Notes: generated by a model not told the origin, from the letters alone. Shown: positions 1 through 9,984, numbered from the stretch's first letter. The stretch: DNA of 64,000 bases from Lachnospiraceae bacterium (GCA_029338735.1 JAQYAY010000014.1:1-64000), one strand, 5' to 3'. Numbers and translations are program-made.

Positions 1-187
1 CGCCGGGTAGCCTTGTCCGGATGGGATAAACGCTGAAGGCATCTAAGCGTGAAGCCCACCCCAAGATGAGATATCCCGTGCATAAAGCACATAAGATCCC
101 TTGAAGAGTACAAGGTAGATAGGGCAGGGGTGTAAGCACCGCAAGGTGTTCAGCTGACTGTCACTAATAGATCGAAGGCTTGATCAA
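1..187 (+). rRNA. 23S rRNA, 3' end (partial, truncated by window start)
   Basis: Typical 23S 3'-terminal sequence (ggatgggataaacgctgaaggcatctaagcgtgaagccc ... cactaatagatcgaaggcttgatc); exact 3' end approximate. Confidence 0.93.
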
Positions 188-261
188 AGCAGAGGTAATC
201 GGAAGATACTGTGTGAAGTTTTGAAGGTACTTTTAAAGCACTTTAGATAAATGGGTTATAT

Positions 262-335
262 GGCCTGGTGGCTCAGTTGGTTAGAGCGCCGCCCTGTCAC
301 GGCGGAGGTCGAGGGTTCGAACCCCTCTCAGGTCG
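262..335 (+). tRNA. tRNA-Asp(GTC)
   Basis: Cloverleaf: acceptor GGCCTGG/TCAGGTC, anticodon loop CTGTCAC, T-loop TTCGAAC. Confidence 0.97.
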
Positions 336-338
336 TAT

Positions 339-411
339 GGGATCTTAGCTCAGCTGGGAGAGCATCTGCCTTACAAGCAGGGGGTCACAGGTTCGAGCCC
401 TGTAGGTCCCA
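339..411 (+). tRNA. tRNA-Val(TAC)
   Basis: Acceptor GGGATCT/AGGTCCC, anticodon loop CTTACAA, T-loop TTCGAGC. Confidence 0.96.
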
Positions 412-434
412 TTTATCCAGTGAAAACTGAATAA

Positions 435-507
435 GCCGATGTGGCTCAATTGGCAGAGCAGCTGATTTGTAATCAGCAGGTTAACGGTTCGAGTCCGCTC
501 ATCGGCT
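435..507 (+). tRNA. tRNA-Thr(TGT)
   Basis: Acceptor GCCGATG/CATCGGC, anticodon loop TTTGTAA. Confidence 0.96.
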
Positions 508-536
508 TTTTTGTTCTTTTTAATTAAGGACAAGAT

Positions 537-618
537 GGATGGTTTCCCGAGTGGCCAAAGGGGACAGACTGTAAATCTGCTGCAAATTGCTTCGGTGGTT
601 CGAATCCACCACCATCCA
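537..618 (+). tRNA. tRNA-Tyr(GTA)
   Basis: Acceptor GGATGGT/ACCATCC, long variable arm, anticodon loop CTGTAAA. Confidence 0.95.
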
Positions 619-635
619 TATTTTTTATTGTACAT

Positions 636-709
<74 letters not shown>

Positions 710-765
710 CTCCAAATAAGCCCCAGGTCAGCGACCTGACCCGGAGCGTTTTTTATATTTTTTAT

Positions 766-838
766 GCCCAGTTAGCTCAGTTGGTAGAGCAGGGGACTGA
801 AAATCCCCGTGTCTCTGGTTCGATTCCGGAACTGGGCA
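766..838 (+). tRNA. tRNA-Phe(GAA)
   Basis: Acceptor GCCCAGT/ACTGGGC, anticodon loop CTGAAAA. Confidence 0.96.
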
Positions 839-882
839 GCTAGAGCATCCGTCATGTGTCTTTGAACATGCCGATGCGAAGA

Positions 883-939
883 GTCCCCATCACTTGACGG
901 CTGTCTTTTGGCCGTCTATGTGAAAGGGGACATTTTTTT
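883..939 (+). terminator. Terminator of the rRNA/tRNA operon (GTCCCC/GGGGAC with inner GACGGC/GCCGTC hairpin, T7)
   Basis: Nested inverted repeats followed by a T-run; preceded by another hairpin at 845-877. Confidence 0.8.
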
Positions 940-1160
940 ATTATATATGCCATAAGAATTCTTAAAATAAAATTGAAGGAATTCTTAATAACACATATTT
1001 ATATAACACCAATTAATTATATATTTTCAAAGAATCTGTAACCAAATGAAATTTTTTTCAGAAGAGATGATATACTAGACTCAGTCGTTCTGCGAACGGT
1101 GAGAGGCGCATCGCGAGTAGAATTATAGTTCACGCAAAGCAAGATTAAAGGGAGAAAGGA

Positions 1161-1640
1161 GTGCAGAGCAGAGTGTTTCACAAGATTAAACGCTTGTCAG
1201 CCGTTCTATTGCTGACGGTGCTTGCTCTGTCAGCTACTTTCGCACCTGTAGGAATCGATGCTTATGCCACTGACTACACGAAGACAGAGAAGAAAATGTC
1301 ATCTTCGCTTGCAAGGTATGTAGTAGATGATCTCAAGCGTCCGAGCTCATTCCAGATCGTAAAGATCGAGAAGGGCAGGATGACGATTTCATCCAAGGGC
1401 ATGAAGGATTATGTTGATTCTCCATACTGGACATACGAATACAGAGTCAAGTACAAGGCAAAAAATTCCAAGGGTGATTATAGTTATGGCTGGGTGTATT
1501 TCACATCCGAACTCAATATCTGGCAGCCAGACAAGTACAAGTACTACAAGGCTGTAGACGATGATGATGCAGACCCGGTAGATAAGGATATGCTTGCTAA
1601 TGTATCCAAGCTGACGAGCGAGTACTATAAAGACTTATAA
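1161..1640 (+). CDS. Secreted protein of unknown function
   Basis: ORF with N-terminal signal peptide (KIKRLSAVLLLTVLALSATFA), GTG start, terminator downstream. Confidence 0.75.
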   Translation: MQSRVFHKIKRLSAVLLLTVLALSATFAPVGIDAYATDYTKTEKKMSSSLARYVVDDLKRPSSFQIVKIEKGRMTISSKGMKDYVDSPYWTYEYRVKYKAKNSKGDYSYGWVYFTSELNIWQPDKYKYYKAVDDDDADPVDKDMLANVSKLTSEYYKDL

Positions 1641-1680
1641 TGATATACAGGGTATCATAAAGAAATGTCAAATGGATAAA

Positions 1681-1718
1681 GACTCCGGTGGGATGAAAAT
1701 CATACCGGAGTCTTTTTC
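1681..1718 (+). terminator. Rho-independent terminator
   Basis: GACTCCGGT...ACCGGAGTC followed by TTTTT. Confidence 0.85.
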
Positions 1719-1791
1719 TTTAAAAAACTCTTGCATGATTAGTTGAATCGTATTACAATAGAAAAGCATAAAAAGGAGCTTTATATTTAAT

Positions 1792-3198
1792 ATGATAGGT
1801 AGAGAGAGGGAAATGGAGGCGCTCAGCGCCTTCTATGAGAATTCCCAGACGAATATACTGACAGTTCTTGGACGAAGTGGAATGGGAAAGACAAGCCTGC
1901 TGAAGGAGTTTGCCAAAAACAAGCAGTGCCTGTATTATACAGCCTATTCTACTACAGATCAGCAGCAGAGAGCATTATTTGCAAAGGCAGCTGAATATAC
2001 ATATGAGGATGATATCCCAACACTTGACGATATTCTCGGAAAAGTCACAGAGATGTCAGAAGAGGGAAGAGCAGTTCTGATCATTGATCACTACTGTGAC
2101 TTTGTCAAGACAGATGATTACTATCAGAAGACTCTGCATGAATATATGTCTGAGAAATGGACCAGGGGTAGAGTCAAGCTGATCCTGTGTGACTCGTCGT
2201 ATCTGCAGATGGAGAAGCTTGTCAATGGGCCGAAGTCAGTCTGGAAAGATATGTCACCGATCACGGTCGAGCTGAAACAGCTGTCATTTCATGATTCAGT
2301 GAAATTCCTTGAAAATGCAGATCCACTGACGGCTTCTGAGATATTCGGGATCACAGGCGGAATTACTGTTTTGCTTGAGACAGCAAATGAGGAACTGGCT
2401 GCAGGACTAGATAGAAAAGATACCATCTGGAGGATCATAGAGCGGATATTTTTATCTAAATTCTATGGATTCAGGGGCTCTGCTGAGAATGTCCTCGACA
2501 AGGAACTCAGAGAAAAAGCATACTACGACAGACTCATGTATTCACTGGCAAACGGATGTCAGAGAGTGAATCAGCTGTCAGAAAAGCTGGGACGCCCGAA
2601 GGATGTAGTGGTACCGTATCTGACAACACTCATGAAGCTGGGCCTCGTGAAAAAAGAGAATCCAGTCACAGAGCCTACCAACAGGCGCAAGACCAGATAC
2701 TCACTGGTATCTGATCATGACAGATTCTGGTATCAGGTCATAGTCGGGAGATATGATGAGTACACCACCGGCGATACTGAGAGTATCCGTGAATACTGGG
2801 AAGAGAACAGGGACGCATTCATGAAGCCTGTTTTCACGAGGATATGCAGGGAATATCTGGTCAGGAGATCGGATGAGAATAAACTGCCGTTTATCATCAA
2901 TAATGTTGGTAACTGGTGGGAAAATGACGAGACGACCGGTACGAGCATTGATTTCGACCTGATGGCGACCGGAGAGGCAGAAGGCAAGAGTGCGTATGCA
3001 TTCGGCAGATGCTTTTTCCAGGAAAAAGAAGTCGATATGGTCGATGTCAAGGAGCTCATAGATCTTACCAAGAAGATACATAATAAAGTCACGACATTCT
3101 ACCTGTTTTTCTCGGTGTCGGGATTTGCAGAGAATGTTCGTACAGTTTCACAAACAATACGCAATATAATGCTGATAGAACTAAAAGATATGTTATAA
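1792..3198 (+). CDS. AAA/archaeal-type ATPase with C-terminal DUF234-like domain
   Basis: IGREREM start, Walker A GRSGMGKTSLL, winged-helix segment, C-terminal NNVGNWWE...SIDFDLMA region. Confidence 0.75.
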   Translation: MIGREREMEALSAFYENSQTNILTVLGRSGMGKTSLLKEFAKNKQCLYYTAYSTTDQQQRALFAKAAEYTYEDDIPTLDDILGKVTEMSEEGRAVLIIDHYCDFVKTDDYYQKTLHEYMSEKWTRGRVKLILCDSSYLQMEKLVNGPKSVWKDMSPITVELKQLSFHDSVKFLENADPLTASEIFGITGGITVLLETANEELAAGLDRKDTIWRIIERIFLSKFYGFRGSAENVLDKELREKAYYDRLMYSLANGCQRVNQLSEKLGRPKDVVVPYLTTLMKLGLVKKENPVTEPTNRRKTRYSLVSDHDRFWYQVIVGRYDEYTTGDTESIREYWEENRDAFMKPVFTRICREYLVRRSDENKLPFIINNVGNWWENDETTGTSIDFDLMATGEAEGKSAYAFGRCFFQEKEVDMVDVKELIDLTKKIHNKVTTFYLFFSVSGFAENVRTVSQTIRNIMLIELKDML

Positions 3199-3233
3199 TG
3201 TCATAAGAATTTTTTTAAAAGAAAGGAAAAGTA

Positions 3234-4073
3234 ATGACTGACCAGGAACTCAAAATCAAGGCAAATGAGGTGAGGAAAGGCATCATCGAAGGTGTGTACA
3301 ACGCAAAAAGCGGACACCCGGGTGGATCACTTTCCGCAGCAGACGTGCTCACATATCTGTATTTTGAAGAAATGAATATAGATCCGAAGAATCCGGACAA
3401 GGCCGACAGGGACAGATTCGTTCTGTCAAAGGGTCACAATGCACCGGCTCTGTATGCAGTTCTTGCAAACAGAGGATATTTCCCGGTAGAGGATCTGAAG
3501 ACTCTGAGACATACCGGTTCATACCTGCAGGGACATCCGTGCAAGAATGAGACACCAGGTGTAGATGCATCGAGCGGATCACTTGGTCAGGGCATTTCAG
3601 TTGCAGTAGGAATGGCTCTTGCCGGCAAGATGGACAATGCCACATACAGGGTATACACTCTTCTTGGAGATGGTGAGATTGAGGAAGGCCAGGTCTGGGA
3701 GGCATCTATGTTTGCAGGAACGAGACATCTCGACAATCTCTGTGTGATCGTAGATAATAACGGACTCCAGATCGACGGACCGATTGAGGATGTTGATTCT
3801 CCATATCCTATAGCAGACAAGTTCAGGGCATTCAATTTTCATACGATCGAAGTCGCTGACGGTAATGATTTCTCACAGCTTCGTGACGCATTTGCTGAAG
3901 CCCGTGATACAAAGGGCGCTCCGACAGCTATCATAATGAAGACCCTCAAAGGAAAGGGCGTGTCATACATGGAAGGACAGGTTGGCTGGCATGGCAAGGC
4001 ACCGAACGAGGAGCAGTACAAGCAGGCAATGGATGAGTTAGAGAAAGCAGGTGAAGCATTATGTCAGAAATAA
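3234..4073 (+). CDS. Transketolase, N-terminal (TPP-binding) subunit
   Basis: KSGHPGGSLSAADVL, LSKGHNAPALYA, GDGEIEEGQVWEA. Confidence 0.93.
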   Translation: MTDQELKIKANEVRKGIIEGVYNAKSGHPGGSLSAADVLTYLYFEEMNIDPKNPDKADRDRFVLSKGHNAPALYAVLANRGYFPVEDLKTLRHTGSYLQGHPCKNETPGVDASSGSLGQGISVAVGMALAGKMDNATYRVYTLLGDGEIEEGQVWEASMFAGTRHLDNLCVIVDNNGLQIDGPIEDVDSPYPIADKFRAFNFHTIEVADGNDFSQLRDAFAEARDTKGAPTAIIMKTLKGKGVSYMEGQVGWHGKAPNEEQYKQAMDELEKAGEALCQK

Positions 4074-5002
4074 AGAAGATTGCAACGAGACAGAGCTATG
4101 GTGAGGAGCTTGTAGAACTCGGAAAAGAGCATGATGACCTGCTGGTGCTTGATGCTGACCTCGCAGAAGCTACCAAGACAGCAATTTTCAGGAAGGCATT
4201 TCCTGAGAGACATATAGACTGCGGAATTCAGGAAGCTGATATGATGGGAATCGCAGCAGGACTTGCATCATGCGGCAAGGTTCCGTTCTGCTCTACTTTT
4301 GCAATGTTTGCAGCAGGAAGAGCATATGAGCAGGTGAGGAATTCAATCGGATATCCTCATCTCAATGTAAAAATCGGCGCTACCCATGCCGGAATCTCAG
4401 TAGGAGAAGACGGTGCAACACATCAGTGCCTTGAGGATATAGCACTCATGCGTGTCATCCCGGGAATGGTAGTCATCAATCCGGCAGATGATGTAGAGGC
4501 AAGAGCCGCAGTAAGAGCCGCATATGAGTACGAGGGACCTGTATATCTGCGTTTCGGCAGACTTGCAGTACCAGTGATCAATGACAGACCTGACTACAAG
4601 TTCGAGATCGGCAAAGGATATGTGGTAAAAGAAGGATCAGATGTAACTATCTTTGCCACAGGACTCGAAGTAGACGCAGCAAATACAGCAGCTGAGCTTC
4701 TTGCAAAAGACGGAATTTCAGCTGAAATTGTAAATATTCATACGATAAAGCCAATAGATAAAGACCTGATTATCAAAGAGGCTGAAAAGACAGGCAAAGT
4801 CGTTACAGTTGAGGAGCATTCCGTAATCGGAGGATTCGGAAGTGCAGTATGCGAAGTCCTCTCAGAGAACAGCCCTCTTCCTGTAAAGCGTATCGGTGTA
4901 TACGACAGATTTGGAGAATCAGGTCCGGCAGTTGAGCTTCTGCACAAGTACAAGCTCGACGGAGAAGGCATAGCAGAGCAGGTAAAGGCATACCTGCAAT
5001 AA
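4061..5002 (+). CDS. Transketolase, C-terminal subunit
   Basis: Pyr domain and transketolase C-domain; overlaps the upstream ORF by 13 bp. Confidence 0.93.
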   Translation: MSEIKKIATRQSYGEELVELGKEHDDLLVLDADLAEATKTAIFRKAFPERHIDCGIQEADMMGIAAGLASCGKVPFCSTFAMFAAGRAYEQVRNSIGYPHLNVKIGATHAGISVGEDGATHQCLEDIALMRVIPGMVVINPADDVEARAAVRAAYEYEGPVYLRFGRLAVPVINDRPDYKFEIGKGYVVKEGSDVTIFATGLEVDAANTAAELLAKDGISAEIVNIHTIKPIDKDLIIKEAEKTGKVVTVEEHSVIGGFGSAVCEVLSENSPLPVKRIGVYDRFGESGPAVELLHKYKLDGEGIAEQVKAYLQ

Positions 5003-5011
5003 CAGGAGCCT

Positions 5012-7333
5012 ATGAGCAGAAAAAAGAAAAAGAAAAGAAGCAAAGCATGGGGATTCCTATGGTTCCAGCTGGTAGTTCTAGGCATTATCCTTGTCATAGT
5101 AGGAGTCTACTATAGCAGCGGATTCGGTGCCAAGGTCAGCCGTCTGAAAAATGAAGCGCAGTATCTGGTAGACAATTCGAGCAGAGACACGTTCCGGACG
5201 GATGAGACAGGCGTAGCATATGATACCGATGGAAAAGTCATATCGACACTGAAGCGGGACAAGGATGTCAGGTATCTGACATATGATGAGATACCGGTAG
5301 AAGTGCGACAGGCAATAGTTTCCATCGAGGACAAGAAATTCTACGACCATCATGGAGTGGATTTCAAGGCGATCACGCGAGCAGCATTTTCTCTAATAAG
5401 ACACAACGGGGAGATCACTCAGGGAGGATCGACTATCACCCAGCAGCTGGCGAGAAATGTTTTCCTGACCCAGAAGCGTACCTGGCAGAGAAAGATCGAA
5501 GAGATATTCATAGCACTTGACCTTGAAAAAAAGTATTCAAAGCACGATATACTTGAATTCTATCTCAACAATGTATACTTCGGTAATGGATACTACGGAA
5601 TAGAGGCGGCTGCGCAGGGGTATTTCCGGAAAGACGCAGTAGACCTGGATACATCCCAGGTAGCTTTTCTATGCGGACTTCCGAATGCGCCGACCAGATA
5701 TGATCCGAGACGGCATCTGGATGCGGCACTCCAGAGGCGTAACCGTGTACTTCTGAATATGAAGAATGATTCGATTCTGAGTCAGTCCGAGTATGATGAT
5801 GCGGTAGCTGAAGAGATCAAGATCAAGAAGGAAAAGCAGTATTATCACAACTACATGGAGACCTTTGTCTACTATTGTGCGACAAGGGCTCTGATGGATT
5901 CGGATGGATTTGAATTCCAGTACGAGTTTGACAGTTCTGCGGACAGAAAGGCATATCAGGCAAAGTACAAAGAAGAGTACGACAAATGGTATGACAGACT
6001 GTTCACCGGTGGATACAGGATTTATACAACTCTTGATCCAACCAAGCAGAAAGAACTCCAGAAGAGTATCAATGACGGTCTGAAGGGATTTACTGCGAAG
6101 TCCAAGAAGAAAATCTACAATACACAGGGAGCCGGCGTCTGCATCGACAATGAGACAGGTTCTGTTGTGGCAATTGTAGGCGGAAGAAGCCAGAGTGTTA
6201 CCGGATATACTCTGAACAGGGCGTTCCAGAGCTACAGACAGCCAGGATCATCGATCAAGCCGCTCGTGGTATACACACCAGCGCTTGAGAACGGATATAC
6301 AGCTGATACCATAGTAGATGACCATAAGTTCGAGGGTGGACCTTCTAATGCAGGTGATACTTACCACGGCAGGATCAAGATGCGTGAGGCAGTTGAGAGA
6401 TCGCTCAACACTGTAGCATGGCAGATTTTCGAAAAGCTGACTCCGAAGGTCGGAATATCCTATCTGTATAAGATGGATTTTTCAAATATAGTAAAGAGCG
6501 ATGAGACTCAGGCAGCCAGCCTCGGAGGACTCACAAATGGTGTGTCTCCGCTTGAGATGGCAAAAGCCTATGCAACACTTGAGAATGACGGTGCATACAG
6601 AGACCCTTCATGTATCACTAGGATCACTACGTCAGATGGCACGAAGATCTGGGAGAATGAGCATGAGGAATCAGTAGTATACAGTCAGGATGCTGCAAGG
6701 CAGATGACTGATATTCTCCAGGGCGTATTTACGAGTTCATGGGGAACCGCAAGGAGCCTGAAGCTCGGAAGCATGCCATGTGCAGGCAAGACCGGAACTA
6801 CCAATGACTACAAGGATGGCTGGTTCTGCGGATACACTCCGTATTACACTACAGCAATCTGGGTCGGAAATGATACTCCTGTGAGAATCAATGGTCTTCA
6901 GGGAGCTTCGTATCCTGGTCATATCTGGCAGAACTTCATGCTCAAGGTGATCGAGAATGAGAAGCTGAAGCCGAAGGATTTTGCCAAGCCGGTAAAGGTA
7001 ACAGGCAAGATCAAAGAAGATATCTCCGACGAGGATGAGGAAGAAGCTGAGAAGGAGCTCGAAGAGAAGAAAGACGATCAGCAGAATACTGATACCGGAG
7101 ATAGCGGTACTACTACTGACAACAGCGGCACTACTACAGATAATAATAGTGGTACCAGCAACAGCGGTAATACCGATAAGAGTAATAATAACAACAACAG
7201 CAACAATAATAATTCCGGAAAGAACAACAATTCTGGAAATAATAAAAACAGTAATAACAGTGATAATGGCGATGACAGCGGAGATGATGAACCAGAGACA
7301 CCGCCGACAGATGAACGTGATGACAGCGAATAA
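5012..7333 (+). CDS. Penicillin-binding protein 1A family (GT51 + transpeptidase) with Asn/Ser/Asp-rich C-terminal tail
   Basis: GT51 motifs (EDKKFYDHHGVD, GGSTITQQLARN), transpeptidase SSIKPLV and KTGTT; N-terminal TM helix. Confidence 0.94.
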   Translation: MSRKKKKKRSKAWGFLWFQLVVLGIILVIVGVYYSSGFGAKVSRLKNEAQYLVDNSSRDTFRTDETGVAYDTDGKVISTLKRDKDVRYLTYDEIPVEVRQAIVSIEDKKFYDHHGVDFKAITRAAFSLIRHNGEITQGGSTITQQLARNVFLTQKRTWQRKIEEIFIALDLEKKYSKHDILEFYLNNVYFGNGYYGIEAAAQGYFRKDAVDLDTSQVAFLCGLPNAPTRYDPRRHLDAALQRRNRVLLNMKNDSILSQSEYDDAVAEEIKIKKEKQYYHNYMETFVYYCATRALMDSDGFEFQYEFDSSADRKAYQAKYKEEYDKWYDRLFTGGYRIYTTLDPTKQKELQKSINDGLKGFTAKSKKKIYNTQGAGVCIDNETGSVVAIVGGRSQSVTGYTLNRAFQSYRQPGSSIKPLVVYTPALENGYTADTIVDDHKFEGGPSNAGDTYHGRIKMREAVERSLNTVAWQIFEKLTPKVGISYLYKMDFSNIVKSDETQAASLGGLTNGVSPLEMAKAYATLENDGAYRDPSCITRITTSDGTKIWENEHEESVVYSQDAARQMTDILQGVFTSSWGTARSLKLGSMPCAGKTGTTNDYKDGWFCGYTPYYTTAIWVGNDTPVRINGLQGASYPGHIWQNFMLKVIENEKLKPKDFAKPVKVTGKIKEDISDEDEEEAEKELEEKKDDQQNTDTGDSGTTTDNSGTTTDNNSGTSNSGNTDKSNNNNNSNNNNSGKNNNSGNNKNSNNSDNGDDSGDDEPETPPTDERDDSE

Positions 7334-7345
7334 GAGGTTCAGTAA

Positions 7346-8287
7346 ATGAAAAAGTACGCAGTAGGATTTGATCTGGGCGGAACGACATGCAAGGTAGGAT
7401 TCTTTGAGACGAGCGGAAAGCTTCTCGAAAAGTGGGAAGTACCGACTGACAAGAAGGATGGCGGGGATCATATCATCCCGAATCTTGCAGAAAATATCAG
7501 GAGCTACCTCGGTGGCAAGAAGATTTCTGTAGATGAGGTTGAAGGAGCCGGAATCGGAGTTCCGGGAGCCGTTACACCAGACGGATACGTCAATAAATGC
7601 GTGAACCTGGGGTGGAATGACAAGCGGGCAGTAGCAGACCAGATGACAGAGCTATGCGGATTTCCTGTAAAAGTAGGAAATGATGCCAATGTGGCAGCAA
7701 TGGGCGAATACTTCATGGGAGCCGGTAAAGGCTCCCAGAGTATGGTCATGGTGACACTCGGTACCGGAATCGGCGGCGGAATCGTAATAGAGAACAAGCT
7801 TCTTGTAGGATTCACCGGAGCAGGCGGAGAGATCGGTCATATCCATGTGGATGATGATGAGACAGAAGACTGCGGATGCGGAAATAAGGGCTGTATAGAG
7901 CAGTATGCATCAGCCACAGGAATCGTAAGGGTTGCGCACAGAATGCTGCTCAGAGAGAGCATTGATTCACCGCTTCGCACGATGGAGCACATATCAGCGA
8001 AGGATGTCTTCGATCAGGCAAAAGAAGGTGACACCCTCGCCAATATGATAGCTGATGAAGTCGGAAAGAGACTCGGCAAGATGATTGCAATCGTTGCAAA
8101 TGTCATCAATCCTGAGGTGTTTATCCTTGGAGGAGGTGTATCAAAGGCAGGCCATATCCTGATCGAGAAGATCCGCCCATCATTTGAGGAATATGCATTC
8201 CATGCATGCAAGGATACACGCATTATGCTTGCGACACTCGGAAACGACGCAGGTATCTACGGCGGTGTAGGCCTTGTGCTTAGTTAA
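7346..8287 (+). CDS. ROK family glucokinase
   Basis: DLGGTTCKVG, ROK zinc motif CGCGNKGCIEQYAS, GLGTGIGGG-type motif. Confidence 0.9.
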   Translation: MKKYAVGFDLGGTTCKVGFFETSGKLLEKWEVPTDKKDGGDHIIPNLAENIRSYLGGKKISVDEVEGAGIGVPGAVTPDGYVNKCVNLGWNDKRAVADQMTELCGFPVKVGNDANVAAMGEYFMGAGKGSQSMVMVTLGTGIGGGIVIENKLLVGFTGAGGEIGHIHVDDDETEDCGCGNKGCIEQYASATGIVRVAHRMLLRESIDSPLRTMEHISAKDVFDQAKEGDTLANMIADEVGKRLGKMIAIVANVINPEVFILGGGVSKAGHILIEKIRPSFEEYAFHACKDTRIMLATLGNDAGIYGGVGLVLS

Positions 8288-8294
8288 AAAGTTC

Positions 8295-8342
8295 TTGCAA
8301 TTGCCGAACGAGCGTGATATAATATCATTCGTTCGGTTGCAA
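8295..8342. promoter_or_regulatory. tRNA-Pro promoter (TTGCAA-17-TATAAT) inside a 48-bp dyad
   Basis: TTGCAA..CCGAACGA..TGATAT-A-ATATCA..TCGTTCGG.TTGCAA; -10 TATAAT at 8318-8323. Confidence 0.8.
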
Positions 8343-8343
8343 A

Positions 8344-8417
8344 CGATGCGTGGCTCAGCTTGGTAGAGCGCTGCGTTCGGGACGCAGAGGTCGCTGGTTC
8401 AAATCCAGTCGCATCGA
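8344..8417 (+). tRNA. tRNA-Pro(CGG)
   Basis: Acceptor CGATGCG/CGCATCG, anticodon loop TTCGGGA. Confidence 0.95.
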
Positions 8418-8428
8418 TTCAATTAAGA

Positions 8429-8460
8429 GGCTAAGGGTTTTACAATCCTTAGTCTTTTTT
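8429..8460 (+). terminator. Rho-independent terminator of tRNA-Pro
   Basis: GGCTAAGG...CCTTAGTC followed by TTTTTT. Confidence 0.85.
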
Positions 8461-8477
8461 ACGATATGGAGGGAATT

Positions 8478-9299
8478 ATGTACAGAAAGTGGGCTATGAT
8501 TACCGGAGCAGGTTCCGGTATCGGAGAGGAATTCGCCGTTCAGCTGTCGGACATGGGATACAGCATGATTCTGATGGGAAGGACGAGGGAGAAGCTCGAG
8601 TCAGTAAGAAAAAAACTCCTCAAGAGACAGAAAGCATACAATAAAAAGCACGAGTCCAGGAATCAGAAGATCATGATCGTAGCAAAGGATCTGTCAACTG
8701 ATTCAGGCCTATACTCGGCAGCAGATCAGATAAAAAGCATCATCGCGCAGGAATCCGGAGTACCGGCCATTTTTATCAACTGTGCAGGATTCGGTGCCGT
8801 GGGTGAATTTACGGAAATCGGCATTGATGTCCAGGAGAAAATGGTAGACGTCAATGTCCGGGCAGTGATGCTTTTTACATATAGAATGATAGAAATGATG
8901 GAAAAGTCAGGCGGCGGCAGGATCATGAATGTCGCAAGCTCGGCAGGGCTGTTCCCAGGCGGACCGTATATGTCGGTCTATTATGCTACTAAGTCATTTG
9001 TGGTGAGTTTCACGAACGGAGTCAGAAGAGAGCTCAGGGAAAAGGGCAGCAGGGTGAAGCTGTCAAGTCTGTGCCCGGGACCTGTGAATACACCATTCAA
9101 TATAAAGGCCGGTGTCAGGAACGCGCTGCGTGGCATAAGTGCCAGAAGCTGCGTGAAATCAGCTATCAGAGGCATGAAGCATGACAGAGCAGTCATAGTT
9201 CCGGGTCTGTCGATAAAGGCAGCAGCACTTGGAGCAAAGATACTGCCGTCAGGCCTGATGCTTCCGCTTGTAGCACATCAGCAGAAAAAGAAAATGTAA
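8478..9299 (+). CDS. Short-chain dehydrogenase/reductase family protein
   Basis: TGAGSGIGEEFA cofactor motif, catalytic YYATK; start reassigned to ATG 8478 after GGAGGG. Confidence 0.88.
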   Translation: MYRKWAMITGAGSGIGEEFAVQLSDMGYSMILMGRTREKLESVRKKLLKRQKAYNKKHESRNQKIMIVAKDLSTDSGLYSAADQIKSIIAQESGVPAIFINCAGFGAVGEFTEIGIDVQEKMVDVNVRAVMLFTYRMIEMMEKSGGGRIMNVASSAGLFPGGPYMSVYYATKSFVVSFTNGVRRELREKGSRVKLSSLCPGPVNTPFNIKAGVRNALRGISARSCVKSAIRGMKHDRAVIVPGLSIKAAALGAKILPSGLMLPLVAHQQKKKM

Positions 9300-9318
9300 T
9301 ATCTGAAAGGATAAGAAA

Positions 9319-9984
9319 GTGAACGAGGAAAACAACCAGACCAGTTTCTGGAGCGATGAAAACGCAGAGAACAGGGAACCGGTGCAGAAGACAAACTGGG
9401 TAAAAGAGTTTATTTCATGGATAATGATGGTAGTCATTATCCTTGCAGCAGTCTGGGTACTGACGAATTTTGTCATAGTCAATGCCAGAATTCCGTCAGG
9501 ATCAATGGAAAATACGATCATGACAGGCGACAGGCTCATAGGAACCCGCTTTTCATACTGGTTTGACGGGCCGAAGAGAGGAGATATAGCTCTGTTCCAC
9601 TGGCCAGTAGACCCGGATACCATTTATATCAAGCGTGTGATCGGGCTTCCAGGAGACACAGTCACGATCAAGGACGCCAAGATATACATCAATGACAGCA
9701 AGACACCGCTGAAAGAGGACTATCTGAAGGAAGACTGGGTCGTCGAAAATGACGGATACGTGTTCCATGTGCCGAAGGACAGCTATCTGATGCTCGGGGA
9801 CAACAGAAATAATTCACAGGACAGCCGCTACTGGGCTGAAGTAGCGCTCGATGACGGAGTCGCGAAGAACGAAAAAGAAGCAGCAAAGTACACCTATGTG
9901 AAGAAGGATGCCTTTATAGGGAAGGCTTGGTTCCGCTATGTGGGCGGATTCAAGCTTCTGACCAACACAGCACATTACGACTGA
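9319..9984 (+). CDS. lepB: Signal peptidase I
   Basis: N-terminal TM helix, RIPSGSMENTI serine box, GDNRNNSQDSRYW box. Confidence 0.92.
   Translation: MNEENNQTSFWSDENAENREPVQKTNWVKEFISWIMMVVIILAAVWVLTNFVIVNARIPSGSMENTIMTGDRLIGTRFSYWFDGPKRGDIALFHWPVDPDTIYIKRVIGLPGDTVTIKDAKIYINDSKTPLKEDYLKEDWVVENDGYVFHVPKDSYLMLGDNRNNSQDSRYWAEVALDDGVAKNEKEAAKYTYVKKDAFIGKAWFRYVGGFKLLTNTAHYD

Noticed and set aside
6737-7471. 244-aa minus-strand ORF and 7035..7349 plus-strand ORF over the PBP1A tail
   Set aside because: Alternative-frame readings of the Asn/Ser-rich low-complexity DNA; Ile/Val/Tyr-rich nonsense.
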